Numbered from the stretch's first letter, positions 8,876 to 17,623 are shown. The stretch is DNA of 43,955 nt from Desulfobacterales bacterium (GCA_024637225.1 JAGXFP010000015.1:1-43955); one strand, 5' to 3'. Notes: generated from the letters alone by a model not told the origin. Translations and numbers: made by a program.

Positions 8876-9627
8876 ATGGAAGATCTGGAACAACAATCCC
8901 TGACCGAACATCTCGCCGAATTGCGCGGTTGCCTTGTGGTCTCTTTGGCCGCGATCGGACTAGGTTTCAGTGTCTCCTACTATTTTATCAGGGATATCGG
9001 CCACTGGTTTTTCAAGCCGCTCTTCGAGGTGCTGCCCGAAGAATCCTCCCTGATCTTCATCTCTTATCAGGAGGCCTTTTTTTTTACCTGAAATTAGCCT
9101 TGGTCAGCGGGGTGTTGTTGGCCAGTCCGGTGATATTCGCCCAGATCTGGCGCTTTGTCGCCCCCGGGCTCTATCATCATGAAAAGAAAGCGCTGTTCCC
9201 TTTTATCCTGCTTTCCTCGGTCTGTTTTCTGGGTGGAGCCTTTTTCGGGTATGCCCTGGTCTTTCCCCCGGCCTTCAAGTTCCTGGTGGGATATTCCAAC
9301 GAGTATCTCCGCGCCATGCCGGCGGTCAATGAATATTTTTCCCTCAGCATCCGATTGCTGATCTCTTTCGGACTCATTTTCGAATTGCCGGTCTTAATGG
9401 TCTTTCTGGCCAGACTCGGGGTGGTTGATCCCCCGTTTCTCAAGCGCAATCGCAAATACGCGATCCTGATTGCGTTTATTATCGCGGCGATCCTTACTCC
9501 GACACCCGATGTGGTCAACCAGATTCTTATGGCTGGCCCGCTGGTCGTCCTCTACGAGGTGAGTATTATCGCGATCAAGTTATTCTGCCGGCCATCATTG
9601 TCCTCCGATCGGGCCGGGAACGAATAG
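8876..9627 (+). pseudogene. tatC: Sec-independent protein translocase TatC, interrupted by a frameshift in a T9 run
   Basis: TatC is the polytopic receptor of the twin-arginine pathway. It exports folded, cofactor-loaded proteins such as hydrogenases and formate dehydrogenases. The first part (8876-9091) covers LTEHLAELRG, transmembrane helix 1 and SYQEAFF. The second part (from about 9086 in another frame) continues directly with YLKLALVSGVLLASPVIF, APGLYHHEK and on through the remaining helices to LTPTPDVVNQ. The join is the homopolymer 9077-9085, nine T in the sequence. Ten T would fuse the parts as EAFFFYLKLAL, matching the TatC consensus EAFFxYLK. So one T is missing, through sequencing or assembly error, a real mutation, or a site corrected by transcriptional slippage. 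Everything else in both parts looks intact, which favours a functional gene. It follows the cyclo-ligase-like gene closely. Confidence 0.88.
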
Positions 9628-9649
9628 GCCGGGTGAAAAAGTACGAATA

Positions 9650-9682
9650 AACCGGATCCGCGGACCGGTTCGACTAGTTTTT
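9650..9682 (+). terminator. Hairpin after tatC, weak terminator candidate
   Basis: AACCGG (9650-9655) pairs with CCGGTT (9665-9670), and the loop contains the self-complementary TCCGCGGA. A short T-run (9678-9682) follows after a 7-base gap, so termination would be imperfect. It separates tatC from the sat promoter. Confidence 0.35.
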
Positions 9683-9746
9683 GTTGGGGGCTGTCAGGGT
9701 CGGCTGGCGGCTTGCGCTATTGGCGTGGGAAGGCAATAATTATAAC

Positions 9747-9775
9747 TTGACAATTGCCACTCCCGTCTTTATAAA
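9747..9775 (+). promoter_or_regulatory. Near-consensus sigma70 promoter of sat
   Basis: TTGACA (9747-9752), a 17-bp spacer and TATAAA (9770-9775) give 11 of 12 consensus bases at ideal spacing. This fits constitutive, high expression of ATP sulfurylase. The leader is about 60 bases, and AAGGAGAAG (9827-9835) is a strong ribosome-binding site for the ATG at 9841. Confidence 0.75.
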
Positions 9776-9840
9776 GTTATACTTTAAATTTCTGAAGCTC
9801 TATTCATTTATATAATAAATTCAAACAAGGAGAAGTTGTC

Positions 9841-11118
9841 ATGTCGAAATTAGTTGCTCCTCACGGTGGTAAAGGTCTGGTTTGCTGCAAGTTGCACGGC
9901 AATGAACTGGAAGCCGAAAAAGAAAAAGCCGCAGGTCTCAAGCAGATTGAGATCAGCGCCCGCGCCAAAGGCGACCTGATCATGATGGGAACCGGCGGTT
10001 TCAGCCCGCTTGATGGTTTCATGAAGAAGGCGGACTGGAAGGGCGTTTGTGAGAACTTCCAGATGGCCGATGGTACTTTCTGGCCGGTCCCAGTAACTCT
10101 TGATATTTCCGCCGCCGATGCCGACGCGATCAAAGAGGGTGACGAGATCGCCCTGGTAAGAGACGGTGAAGCTTATGCCACCATGAAGGTCACCGAGAAG
10201 TACGCCATGACCGATGTGGAAAAGAGATGGGAATGTGAGAAAGTCTTCAAGGGCCAGGGCGAAGAGTCCGCCGACGACGTTTTCTGGAAAATCGCCATGG
10301 AAGACCATCCCGGTGTTAAGATGGTTATGGCCCAGAAGGAGTTCAATATCGCCGGTCCGGTTAAGGTTCTTTCCGAAGGCGAGTATCCGGCCGACTACAA
10401 GGGGGTTTACCTGACCCCGGCCGAGACCCGCACCATGTTCGAGGAGCGCGACTGGTCGAACGTTGCCGCCCTGCAGCTCCGTAACCCCATGCATCGCTCC
10501 CACGAGTATCTGGCCAAGATCGCCATCGAGGTCTGCGACGGCGTCCTGATCCACTCCCTGATCGGTAACCTCAAGCCGGGCGATATTCCCGCCGAAGTTC
10601 GGGTTAAGGCTATTGACTGTCTGGTCGAGCACCACTTCGTCAAGGACAACGTCATCCAGGCCGGTTATCCTCTGGATATGCGTTATGCCGGACCCCGGGA
10701 AGGCCTGCTGCACGCCACCTTCCGTCAGAACTACGGGATCAACAACATGCTGATCGGCCGCGACCATGCCGGTGTCGGTGATTTCTACGGCCTGTTCGAG
10801 GCTCAGGAGATCTTCGACCGGATCCCGACCACCGGTGATGCCGGCAAGGATCTGCAGTGCAAGCCGATGAAGATCGACTGGACCTTCTACTGCACCGAAT
10901 GTGACGGCATGGCTTCTCTGCGGACCTGTCCCCACAAGAAAGAATCGCGGGTTATCCTGTCCGGCACCAAGCTGCGGAAAGCCCTTTCCGATGGTGCCGA
11001 GATTCCGGATCATTTTGGACGCGAGGAAGTCCTGGTCATCCTGCGCGAGTACTACGAGGGTCTGACCGAGAAGGTTGAGGTCAAGATGCAGGGCGCCGCT
11101 TCCGGCGATACGATGTAG
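9841..11118 (+). CDS. sat: Sulfate adenylyltransferase (ATP sulfurylase)
   Basis: Activates sulfate with ATP to adenosine 5'-phosphosulfate and pyrophosphate, the first cytoplasmic step of dissimilatory sulfate reduction. The homo-oligomeric Sat family motifs are present: [13 protein letters not shown] (the QxRNPxHxxH nucleotide-binding motif, about residues 216-228), [12 protein letters not shown] (about residues 313-324) and the C-terminal [15 protein letters not shown] segment. It has 425 residues, the usual length of the sulfate-reducer enzyme, and no fused APS kinase domain. A CxxC...CPH cluster ([17 protein letters not shown]) near residue 350 is typical of the metal-binding form in sulfate reducers. 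It is a single-gene transcription unit with its own strong promoter and rho-independent terminator. No aprAB or qmo genes are in the window. Confidence 0.97.
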   Translation: MSKLVAPHGGKGLVCCKLHGNELEAEKEKAAGLKQIEISARAKGDLIMMGTGGFSPLDGFMKKADWKGVCENFQMADGTFWPVPVTLDISAADADAIKEGDEIALVRDGEAYATMKVTEKYAMTDVEKRWECEKVFKGQGEESADDVFWKIAMEDHPGVKMVMAQKEFNIAGPVKVLSEGEYPADYKGVYLTPAETRTMFEERDWSNVAALQLRNPMHRSHEYLAKIAIEVCDGVLIHSLIGNLKPGDIPAEVRVKAIDCLVEHHFVKDNVIQAGYPLDMRYAGPREGLLHATFRQNYGINNMLIGRDHAGVGDFYGLFEAQEIFDRIPTTGDAGKDLQCKPMKIDWTFYCTECDGMASLRTCPHKKESRVILSGTKLRKALSDGAEIPDHFGREEVLVILREYYEGLTEKVEVKMQGAASGDTM

Positions 11119-11150
11119 ATTTTATTACCGGATAAGTTTTAGCGAGTAGC

Positions 11151-11187
11151 AGGGGAGATGCCTTGATGAGGCATCTCCCTTTTTTTG
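11151..11187 (+). terminator. Strong rho-independent terminator of sat
   Basis: GGGAGATGCC (11153-11162) pairs perfectly with GGCATCTCCC (11170-11179) around a 7-base loop, and is followed by eight T (11180-11187). It lies about 35 bases after the sat stop codon. Confidence 0.92.
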
Positions 11188-11298
11188 CGAGTTTGACAGA
11201 GAGACACTCCATGCGGCGCGCTGTGACTGGAGCTGTTTAACTCCTGTGGCGCCGCGTTGGTGTTGCAGTTCTCTTCTGCTGCCTGGTGAAAGGAGGGG

Positions 11299-11772
11299 TC
11301 AGCGCAAGGAGAGGTTCTGGCCGTTTCGGGTGATATGAATCCGGTTTTCCCCGGCCAGCCACCCTATGGCACCGTATATCATTGCCGGATTGCGGCGCCG
11401 TTTTTCCATGACCATCATCATTTCCGCGGTAGTGGTTTTGCCGTTGTCGATCAGGTAGTTTATGATGTCTTCTCCAAGAATCCGGATGGATTCTTCGATC
11501 GGTTTATTTTTAATGGGTCTTAGTCTTGGCGTTGACATTTCTTCTGTCGGCTCCTCTCCGTAGTTTGTTGTTTTTGGGATATTGCCCATGGTCGCCTGGG
11601 TCTCCTGCCCGCTCCTGGTGACTATGGTCTCGACTAATTTTTCGGTGGTTTTGTGGGCCTGTCTGGTGACCTTTTCGAATCTGGCCTGTGATTTGCCCAG
11701 GAATTTACCGATGGCGGTTCCGGCTTTTTCGAGGTATTTATCGGAACCTTTCCGTTCTTTATTCGGTGCCAC
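11299..11772 (-). CDS. Protein with C-terminal winged-helix domain (DUF2582-like)
   Basis: The basic N-terminal ~60 residues look helical (KYLEKAGTAIGKFLGKSQ) and are followed by a linker. A C-terminal ~70-residue domain follows, with ILGEDIINYLIDNGKTTTAE, MIYGAIGWLAGENRI and a terminal IxxxGxxLSL strand. This is the pattern of small winged helix-turn-helix domains annotated DUF2582. It is probably DNA-binding, with unknown target. I choose the GTG at 11772 because AGGAGGGATATC precedes it directly. The open frame extends to 11841 without such a site. The gene lies between sat and aroB on the opposite strand, so it has its own promoter. Confidence 0.6.
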   Translation of the reverse strand: MAPNKERKGSDKYLEKAGTAIGKFLGKSQARFEKVTRQAHKTTEKLVETIVTRSGQETQATMGNIPKTTNYGEEPTEEMSTPRLRPIKNKPIEESIRILGEDIINYLIDNGKTTTAEMMMVMEKRRRNPAMIYGAIGWLAGENRIHITRNGQNLSLR

Positions 11773-11915
11773 GATATCCCTCCTGAAAACGGTTAGTAAT
11801 GTTATGTAATCATTGTGCGTCAGTCCGAGGAGCGATGTCAAGCTTCTTGCTAACTATTGCTTCTACGATAAAGTGGTTTTTAAATCTCTTCAGCATTTTT
11901 TAAAAAGGTGATTTG

Positions 11916-12995
11916 ATGCGGGAAATTACGGTAGGTTTGGGCAGCCGTTCATATCCTATTCTGATCCAAAAGGGACAATTGGCAATGATCGGCGCCGACC
12001 TGGCGGTCAGGAATTTTGCCAAGCGTTACATTGTCGTGGCCGACGATCAGGTAGCCGCCTTATTCGGGGCTCACCTGCAAGACTCTCTAGCCTCCGCCGG
12101 TCTGGACTCGGAGCTGATATCTTTTCCTCGGGGGGAGTCTCATAAGCATCTCGGCACCATTGCCGATCTGGCCAGCCGTCTCGCTAGGCTCGGGGTCGAT
12201 CGCAAAGACGCGCTGATCGCCCTGGGCGGCGGAGTGACCGGTGACATAACCGGTTTTCTGGCCGCTTCCTACATGCGGGGAATTCCCTTCATTCAGGTCC
12301 CCACCTCTTTGCTGGCCCAGGTGGACAGTTCGGTAGGTGGCAAGACCGGGGTGGATATCCCCGAGGGTAAGAACTTGGTCGGGGCCTTTTATCAGCCCCG
12401 GTGCGTTTATATCGATTCCCTGGTTTTGAAAAGTCTGCCTGCAAAGGAGTTGTTGAATGGGCTGGCCGAGATCATAAAATATGGTGTTGTCTGGGATGCT
12501 GATTTTTTCAGATACATGGAAGAAAATCGCGAGGCAGTCATGGCTCTGGATCTGTCGGTGCTGGAGGAGGTCATCGCCCGCTGCTGTGCCATCAAGGCCG
12601 AAGTGGTGGCGGCGGACGAGCGGGAGTCCGATTTGCGCCGCATTCTGAACTACGGACACACCATTGGCCATGCGGTCGAGGCGGCTTCCGGATACCGGCT
12701 TGACCACGGAATGGGGGTAGCCGTCGGCATGGTGGCGGCCAATGAACTGGCGGTGGGTAAAGGCTTGCTGGCGAGGGAGAGTGCCGAGCGAATTCGGGAG
12801 CTGATCGTTGGATACGGGCTGCCGGCCGAGATCCCCTCCGATTATGACCGCCGCGGGATCAAGGAATACCTGAAAACCGACAAAAAGAGTGTCGGCGGCC
12901 GGCCCTTCTTTGTTTTGCCCGTGGAGATCGGTAGGGTAGTCGTTACCGATCAGGTCGAGGAAGAGCTGCTCGATCGGGTAATCGGCGTTGTTTGA
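11916..12995 (+). CDS. aroB: 3-dehydroquinate synthase
   Basis: Converts DAHP to 3-dehydroquinate in the shikimate pathway, using NAD+ and a divalent metal. Family motifs are the nucleotide-binding GGGVTGDITGF, PTSLLAQVDSSVGGKTGVD, the metal-ligand segment ELLNGLAEIIKYG, the LNYGHTIGHAVE histidines and DKKSVGG. It has about 359 residues, the usual size. The ATG at 11916 follows AAAGGTGAT, and a TTG one codon upstream is the only other near start. It stands alone, with no other aromatic-pathway gene beside it. Confidence 0.96.
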   Translation: MREITVGLGSRSYPILIQKGQLAMIGADLAVRNFAKRYIVVADDQVAALFGAHLQDSLASAGLDSELISFPRGESHKHLGTIADLASRLARLGVDRKDALIALGGGVTGDITGFLAASYMRGIPFIQVPTSLLAQVDSSVGGKTGVDIPEGKNLVGAFYQPRCVYIDSLVLKSLPAKELLNGLAEIIKYGVVWDADFFRYMEENREAVMALDLSVLEEVIARCCAIKAEVVAADERESDLRRILNYGHTIGHAVEAASGYRLDHGMGVAVGMVAANELAVGKGLLARESAERIRELIVGYGLPAEIPSDYDRRGIKEYLKTDKKSVGGRPFFVLPVEIGRVVVTDQVEEELLDRVIGVV

Positions 12996-13017
12996 TGTCC
13001 TTCGCTGCCGCCACCAT

Positions 13018-13036
13018 TCGCGGCTGAAGCCGCTTT
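13018..13036. repeat. Small GCGGCTGAAGCCGC palindrome
   Basis: TTCGCGGCTGAAGCCGCTTT contains a 6-bp stem with a two-base loop just after aroB. The same core is a very common dispersed palindrome in proteobacterial genomes. No T-run follows, so it is a poor terminator. Confidence 0.4.
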
Positions 13037-13071
13037 CACGGTGCGGTCTGCTGCGCCGTAACTATACATGA

Positions 13072-13216
13072 GATGGCTAAGCAAAAATCGTCAGATCCAA
13101 GGCGCGCGAATTTCGAGGAATGCAGCGTACTTCAATACGCTGCAATGACGAGACAATTTGCAGCAACGCGAGAGCTGGCGATTTATGCCCTTCAGGGTGC
13201 TTTTTGCAACGTCATC
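13072..13216 (+). repeat. Full copy A of the ~145-bp GATGGC/GCCATC element
   Basis: It starts GATGGCTAAGCAAAAATCG and ends GGTGCTTTTTGCAACGTCATC. It is near-identical to copies at 24615 and 25412, sharing the internal GACGAGACAATTTGCAGCAA and the palindromic core GCGTACTTCAATACGC. The right end runs into the coding region of the minus-strand phospholipase-D gene and encodes its last seven or so residues and stop codon. Confidence 0.85.
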
Positions 13217-14037
13217 GCTATTGGCCTGACAATGCCTTCCATATATGCAGTCAAGGTTTGCGCTAAAGCCGAGTTGTCTATCAGTAAGGACAATTCGTTG
13301 TTGTATGTCAGGGCGGCATGGGTGAGATTGTGGCTGCCGACAAAAGAATAGCGATGATCCATCACTACCAGTTTACCGTGGGTGGTAATTCCCGGCGAGT
13401 CAAAAAAGACCTCGATGCCTTTTCCCCGGAGTTTTTCGGCGGTATGGCGATTTGTCTCATTGAGCCCCTTGTCGTAGCCCGATTCTTCGAGGAAGACCCG
13501 GACCTTAACGCCCCGGCTGGCGGCGGCCCGCAATTCTTCGACCACCAGGCGCGGCCGGTTATTAGAGGAATTGGTCGTCTTGAAGACAAACATCGTCAAG
13601 TCGATACTGTTTCGGGCTGTCCGGATTTTTTTGAGCAGGGCCGGAAAGTAGTCCGAGTCGGCGAGGATCAGGATGTCACCGGGCGCACTCTTTAGTGGGC
13701 TGGTTTTTTCTTCCTTGAGGCCCACCGGGGCGGAAGGAGTCGATCCCGTTTCCCCGCCAAGCGCTTGAAGATCGTTCCGCATCGCCTTTAAGGTGTCTGG
13801 GCCTATTCCCTTGCAGGCCTCCAGCTCGATTAAATCCTGGAAAGGTCCTTGTGCTTTGCGGCAATCGCGGATGATCTCGGCCCTGCGGCTACCGATGTAG
13901 GGTAAAGAGGTCAGTTCATCGGTTGTTGCCGTATTGATGTCCAGCTTGTCCGCCCGGACCGAACCGGGATTGCCCCAAACAATCAGGCAGCAGAAAATCA
14001 ACGGAAGAATTGTTTTTTTCTCTTTGCCGGCAATCAT
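13192..14037 (-). CDS. Exported helix-hairpin-helix plus phospholipase-D-like protein
   Basis: An N-terminal signal peptide (hydrophobic about residues 10-22, ending GSVRADK) leads to a ComEA-like helix-hairpin-helix domain. In that domain INTATTDELTSLPYIGSRRAEII and LEACKGIGPDTL are the two HhH units (about 34-85). A linker follows, then one phospholipase-D domain (about 120-265) with a single HKD motif, H220-G-K222...D227, and SHNLTH. Single-HKD proteins such as Nuc act as dimeric nucleases, so this is probably a periplasmic DNA-binding nuclease or phosphodiesterase, possibly linked to DNA uptake or turnover (inference). The start at 14037 is preceded by AAGGACAAAG. A longer frame to 14169 lacks support. 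The final TLQKAP and stop are encoded inside a dispersed repeat, so the original C-terminus may have been replaced. Confidence 0.78.
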   Translation of the reverse strand: MIAGKEKKTILPLIFCCLIVWGNPGSVRADKLDINTATTDELTSLPYIGSRRAEIIRDCRKAQGPFQDLIELEACKGIGPDTLKAMRNDLQALGGETGSTPSAPVGLKEEKTSPLKSAPGDILILADSDYFPALLKKIRTARNSIDLTMFVFKTTNSSNNRPRLVVEELRAAASRGVKVRVFLEESGYDKGLNETNRHTAEKLRGKGIEVFFDSPGITTHGKLVVMDHRYSFVGSHNLTHAALTYNNELSLLIDNSALAQTLTAYMEGIVRPIAMTLQKAP

Positions 14038-14202
14038 CTTTGTCCTTAAGATTATTGGTTGCATAAGGTTTTGCTGGAGTATTCCGGTCAATCTAAACCC
14101 CAATAAAAATGACTTCTCGGCTGAGAATGACAAGTGAAGGAGATCGCCTTTGCCTCTGCCTGCCCTCATTCCCTTACCTCTTCAACTCTTCACTCACTAT
14201 TC

Positions 14203-15924
14203 TCAGGAGGGCCACCAGGCCGCGCCTATTCTTCTTACGCAGTTGAAGCCGCCGCCCAGCACCAGGCTTTTCAAGCCTTGATGGTCGAGGACACACTGAG
14301 TTTCAAAGGAGCGGGTGCCGGCGTCACAGATGATGATCATCTTCCTGTCCGTCGGGATTTCCCGGTAACGGTTGCGGATCTCGATATAGGGAATTGCCAG
14401 CCAGCGGTCGCCGAACTTTTCGGTGAAAGCTTTTGTTTCGGCTGGGTGTCTGATGTCCAGGGCCAGCCAGTCGGGCCTGGTGTCGGGCTCATTCATCCAG
14501 ACCATGAAGTCGTCGATGGCGACCGTCCGGAGCCGGTCGGCCGCTTTGTTGTCGGCAATATTGGCGGTGGCGTTTAGGGCGTCGAGGGCGGTGGCGAAGG
14601 GTGGGGCATAAGCCATTTCCAGTTTGGAGAAATCATCAATGGTGCCGCCCTTGGCGATAAGAGCTGCCGCCGCGTCAATCCTGGCCAGGACAGCGTCGCC
14701 CATCGGGCCGAAGCCCTGGATCCCTAGGACCCGGCGGCTTTTGCGGTCGAAAACCATCTGGAGAGGGATGACGGATTGTTCCGGAAAAAAATGGGCTCGG
14801 TCAGACTGGGCGGAGATAACGGCGTCCGCATCAAACCCTTCCGCTTTGGCGGCCTGAAGGCTTAAGCCGGTGCCGCCCGCGCAGATTTCGAATGCCTTCA
14901 TGATGAAGCTGCCGATCCAGCCCTCGAAGGTGCTGGTCAGGCCGGCCAGGTTGTCGGCGACGATTCTGCCCTCGCGGTTGGCCAGGGAGCCCATCGGAGC
15001 CAGGCTTTTTTTGCCGGTGACCAGATGGGTTATTTCAATGCAGTCGCCGGCAGCGTAGATGTCGGGATCCGAGGTCTGAAGGTGATCATTGACGACAATG
15101 CCGAATTTAGAGACCTGCAAACCGGCCTCCAGGGCCAACCGGCTTCGGGGCCTTACCCCCGCGGCCATAACGACGATGTCGGTTTCGATTTCCCGATTAG
15201 CGGTGACTACCTTGCGGGCTCGGCCGTGGTCATCCGCTTCGATTGACTGGGCCGCCTCGTTAAGATGGATCTTGACGCCATGTTCCCGCATGTGGGTGGC
15301 AACCATGTCGGCAAAGGGTTTATCGAGGATATTGGGCAGCAGCTGCGGCATAAATTCAATCAGGGAGGTTTCCACGCCCCAGAGATCGGTAAAGGCCTCG
15401 GCCATCTCGATGCCGATCGCGCCGCCGCCGATTACCACGGCCCGGCCGACAAGGCCCTTGGCTAGTTGCTCCTTGATGTCGATCGCCTTGTGGAGGTCGC
15501 TGATCGTGTAAACTCCGGGCAGTTCGGCTCCGGGGATCGGCAGCACAAAAGGTTCACTACCGGTGGCGAGCACCAGCTTGTCGTAGGATAGCGATTCCTC
15601 CCGCTCCGTGTCGAGATTTTTGATCCGGACCGTTTTGGCCTTTCGATCAATGGCCAGGGCTCTGGTCCTGGTCATGACCTCCACCCCCTTGGCGTTCAGA
15701 AAGAAGGATTCGTCCCGGGTCATGTGAAAACTGGTGTTGCGCAGTTCTTTTTCATCCGAAACATCCCCCGAGACATAATAGGGGATGCCGCATCCTCCAT
15801 AGGAGATCAGGTTATCCTGGTCAATGACGGTTACCCGGGCTTCCGGAGCAAGCCTTTTCAGTCGGCAGGCGGTTTTTGGACCGGCGGCGACGCCGCCGAT
15901 AATAACGATATGATCAGTAGTCAT
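14203..15924 (-). CDS. CoA-disulfide reductase-like flavoprotein with C-terminal rhodanese domain
   Basis: An FAD/NAD(P)-dependent disulfide or persulfide reductase of the single-cysteine type. The N-terminal FAD Rossmann motif IVIIGGVAAGPKTA is followed by SYGGCGIPYY with the redox Cys45. The NAD(P)-binding GRAVVIGGGAIGIEMAEA lies near residue 165, and the FAD motif SDPDIYAAGDCIE near residue 290. A dimerisation domain follows, then a rhodanese domain from about 485 with the persulfide loop C533-D-A-G-T-R. This layout matches CoA-disulfide reductase/NADH-dependent persulfide reductase (CoADR-Rhd, Npsr), which reduces polysulfide or CoA persulfide to H2S. Its place immediately upstream of dsrA and on the other strand suggests a role in sulfur metabolism. 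Substrate cannot be decided from sequence. At 573 residues it is full length. Confidence 0.88.
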   Translation of the reverse strand: MTTDHIVIIGGVAAGPKTACRLKRLAPEARVTVIDQDNLISYGGCGIPYYVSGDVSDEKELRNTSFHMTRDESFFLNAKGVEVMTRTRALAIDRKAKTVRIKNLDTEREESLSYDKLVLATGSEPFVLPIPGAELPGVYTISDLHKAIDIKEQLAKGLVGRAVVIGGGAIGIEMAEAFTDLWGVETSLIEFMPQLLPNILDKPFADMVATHMREHGVKIHLNEAAQSIEADDHGRARKVVTANREIETDIVVMAAGVRPRSRLALEAGLQVSKFGIVVNDHLQTSDPDIYAAGDCIEITHLVTGKKSLAPMGSLANREGRIVADNLAGLTSTFEGWIGSFIMKAFEICAGGTGLSLQAAKAEGFDADAVISAQSDRAHFFPEQSVIPLQMVFDRKSRRVLGIQGFGPMGDAVLARIDAAAALIAKGGTIDDFSKLEMAYAPPFATALDALNATANIADNKAADRLRTVAIDDFMVWMNEPDTRPDWLALDIRHPAETKAFTEKFGDRWLAIPYIEIRNRYREIPTDRKMIIICDAGTRSFETQCVLDHQGLKSLVLGGGFNCVRRIGAAWWPS

Positions 15925-16177
15925 GGATTATCTCTAATTTATAAGTTGATATTTATTGCTTTACATTCCTCATTATCCGACAATATCTTTTAAAGAGTTT
16001 ACTGTCAATGCTGCCACTTCATGTAATGAACCGGAGATAGGTGGGCGCGACGGCTCAATGTGATTGAGTAAAAGGTGGAAACATCTGGCGGCAAGACCTT
16101 GGTCTCCTTCCCGAATGGTCCGGGCTTGCCTCGGTTTTGACGATTATATATTAACGATTGCTCGCTTATGTTTTTTA

Positions 16178-16206
16178 TTGACAAAGGAGGGGTTGGCGAA
16201 TAGATT
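16178..16206 (+). promoter_or_regulatory. Promoter of dsrABD
   Basis: TTGACA (16178-16183), an exact 17-bp spacer and TAGATT (16201-16206). It is preceded by a T-rich stretch TTTTTTATTGACA. The ferredoxin gene has the same context, TTTTTATTGACA plus a 17-bp spacer plus TAGAGG at 24837, so the two may share regulation. The leader to the dsrA start is about 130 bases. Confidence 0.6.
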
Positions 16207-16257
16207 CAATTTTTTCTGAATAGTCATTCACAATTGTTTTCCCATAAGGAGACTGTC

Positions 16258-16296
16258 CCGGCTGTGGTTTAGCCGGTTTCATGATCCCGCTGGGAT
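16258..16296 (+). promoter_or_regulatory. Two hairpins in the dsrA leader
   Basis: CCGGCT (16258-16263) pairs with AGCCGG (16271-16276). ATCCC (16284-16288) pairs with GGGAT (16292-16296) around a three-base loop. Both are downstream of the promoter and about 45 bases before the dsrA ATG. No T-run follows. They may stabilise the transcript or bind a regulator. I do not recognise a known riboswitch. Confidence 0.4.
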
Positions 16297-16342
16297 AAGG
16301 GTTTTTAAGGCAAAAATATATTTATTTTAAGGAGGAATTGAA

Positions 16343-17623
16343 ATGCCGAAGCATGACACTCCCATGATTGATGAACTCGAGAGTGGTCCGTGGCCGAGTT
16401 TTGTCACCGACCTGAAAAGGCAGGCTGAGAAGAGCCCTCAATGCTGGGATATTCTTGGCAAGATGGAGCTATCCTTCCGGGATAGGATTACCCACTGGAA
16501 ACACGGCGGCATCGTCGGTGTTTTCGGTTACGGCGGCGGTATAGTCGGCCGTTATTCGGACGTACCCGAGCAGTATCCTGGCGTTGCCCACTTTCACACC
16601 GTGCGTCTGAACCAGCCTTCCAGTAAGTTCTACACCACCGAGAAACTTCGCCAGGTCTGCGACCTCTGGGAAAAACGCGGTTCCGGCATGACCAATATGC
16701 ATGGTTCCACCGGCGATCTAGTACTGCTCGGTACCACCACTGACCAGCTCGAGCCCCTGTTCTGGGACCTGACCCATGACCTTAACTGGGATCTCGGCGG
16801 CTCCGGCTCCAACCTGCGGACCCCTTCCTGCTGTCTGGGCAAGGCGCGTTGCGAGTACTCCTGTATCGACACCCAGGCCCTTTGCCATCATCTGACCATG
16901 CATTATCAGGATGAGATCCATCGTCCGGCTTTCCCCTACAAGTTTAAATTTAAATTTTCCGGCTGCCCTAACGACTGTGTCGCGGCGATTGCCCGTTCCG
17001 ACTTTGCTGTTCTCGGGACCTGGAAAGACGATATCCGGATTGATCAGAGCGCCGTCAAGGGTTATGTCAATGGTGATTTTGCTTCCAATGCCGGGGCCCA
17101 TGCCGGCCGCGATTGGGGTAAATTCGATATCGAAAAGGAAGTTATCGATCTCTGCCCGACCCATTGCATGCGGATGAAAGGCGAGGAGCTGCAGATTGAC
17201 AACTCCAACTGCACCCGCTGCATGCACTGCATCAATGTTATGCCGCGTGCCTTGCGCCCCGGCCTTGAGCAGGGCGCTACCATCTGCGTCGGTGCCAAGG
17301 CCCCGATTCTCGATGGCGCCCAGTTTGCGACCATGACGATCCCCTTTCTCAAGGTCGATCCCGAAAATGACTTCGAGGAAGTTATCGAGGTAATCGAGAA
17401 GATCTGGGATTGGTGGATGGAAGTTGGTAAGAACCGCGAGCGTGTCGGTGAGACCATCATGCGGGTCGGCCTGCCGACCTTCCTGAAAGTAATGGAAGTA
17501 GACATCGTTCCCCAGCACGTTAAAGAGCCCCGTTCCAATCCTTATGTCTTCTGGGGAGAGGACGAAGTCGAAGGTGGTTGGGATCGTAGTGTCGTTGAGT
17601 TCCGTAAACGTCATGCCCAATAA
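16343..17623 (+). CDS. dsrA: Dissimilatory sulfite reductase alpha subunit
   Basis: Part of the cytoplasmic DsrA2B2 enzyme that reduces sulfite with siroheme and [4Fe-4S] clusters, acting with DsrC and the DsrMKJOP membrane complex. The cluster/siroheme cysteines are C164-x5-C170 (CLGKARC) and C208-x3-C212 (SGCPNDC). A ferredoxin insert carries C271, C290, C293 and C296. The spacing equals that of Desulfovibrio vulgaris DsrA with a constant offset. It has 426 residues, a normal length, and AAGGAGGAATTGAA precedes the ATG. It is the first gene of dsrA-dsrB-dsrD, with 76 bases to dsrB. The sequence looks like the reductive bacterial type, since dsrD is present, but oxidative use cannot be excluded from sequence alone. 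Confidence 0.98.
   Translation: MPKHDTPMIDELESGPWPSFVTDLKRQAEKSPQCWDILGKMELSFRDRITHWKHGGIVGVFGYGGGIVGRYSDVPEQYPGVAHFHTVRLNQPSSKFYTTEKLRQVCDLWEKRGSGMTNMHGSTGDLVLLGTTTDQLEPLFWDLTHDLNWDLGGSGSNLRTPSCCLGKARCEYSCIDTQALCHHLTMHYQDEIHRPAFPYKFKFKFSGCPNDCVAAIARSDFAVLGTWKDDIRIDQSAVKGYVNGDFASNAGAHAGRDWGKFDIEKEVIDLCPTHCMRMKGEELQIDNSNCTRCMHCINVMPRALRPGLEQGATICVGAKAPILDGAQFATMTIPFLKVDPENDFEEVIEVIEKIWDWWMEVGKNRERVGETIMRVGLPTFLKVMEVDIVPQHVKEPRSNPYVFWGEDEVEGGWDRSVVEFRKRHAQ

Noticed and set aside
9850-11013. Minus-strand frame of nearly 390 codons opposite sat
   Set aside because: Antisense shadow of sat. The plus strand has all ATP sulfurylase motifs, a promoter and a terminator.
13073-13351. 92-codon plus-strand frame starting in the repeat
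   Set aside because: It begins inside dispersed repeat A and continues antisense to the PLD gene. It is not a credible protein.
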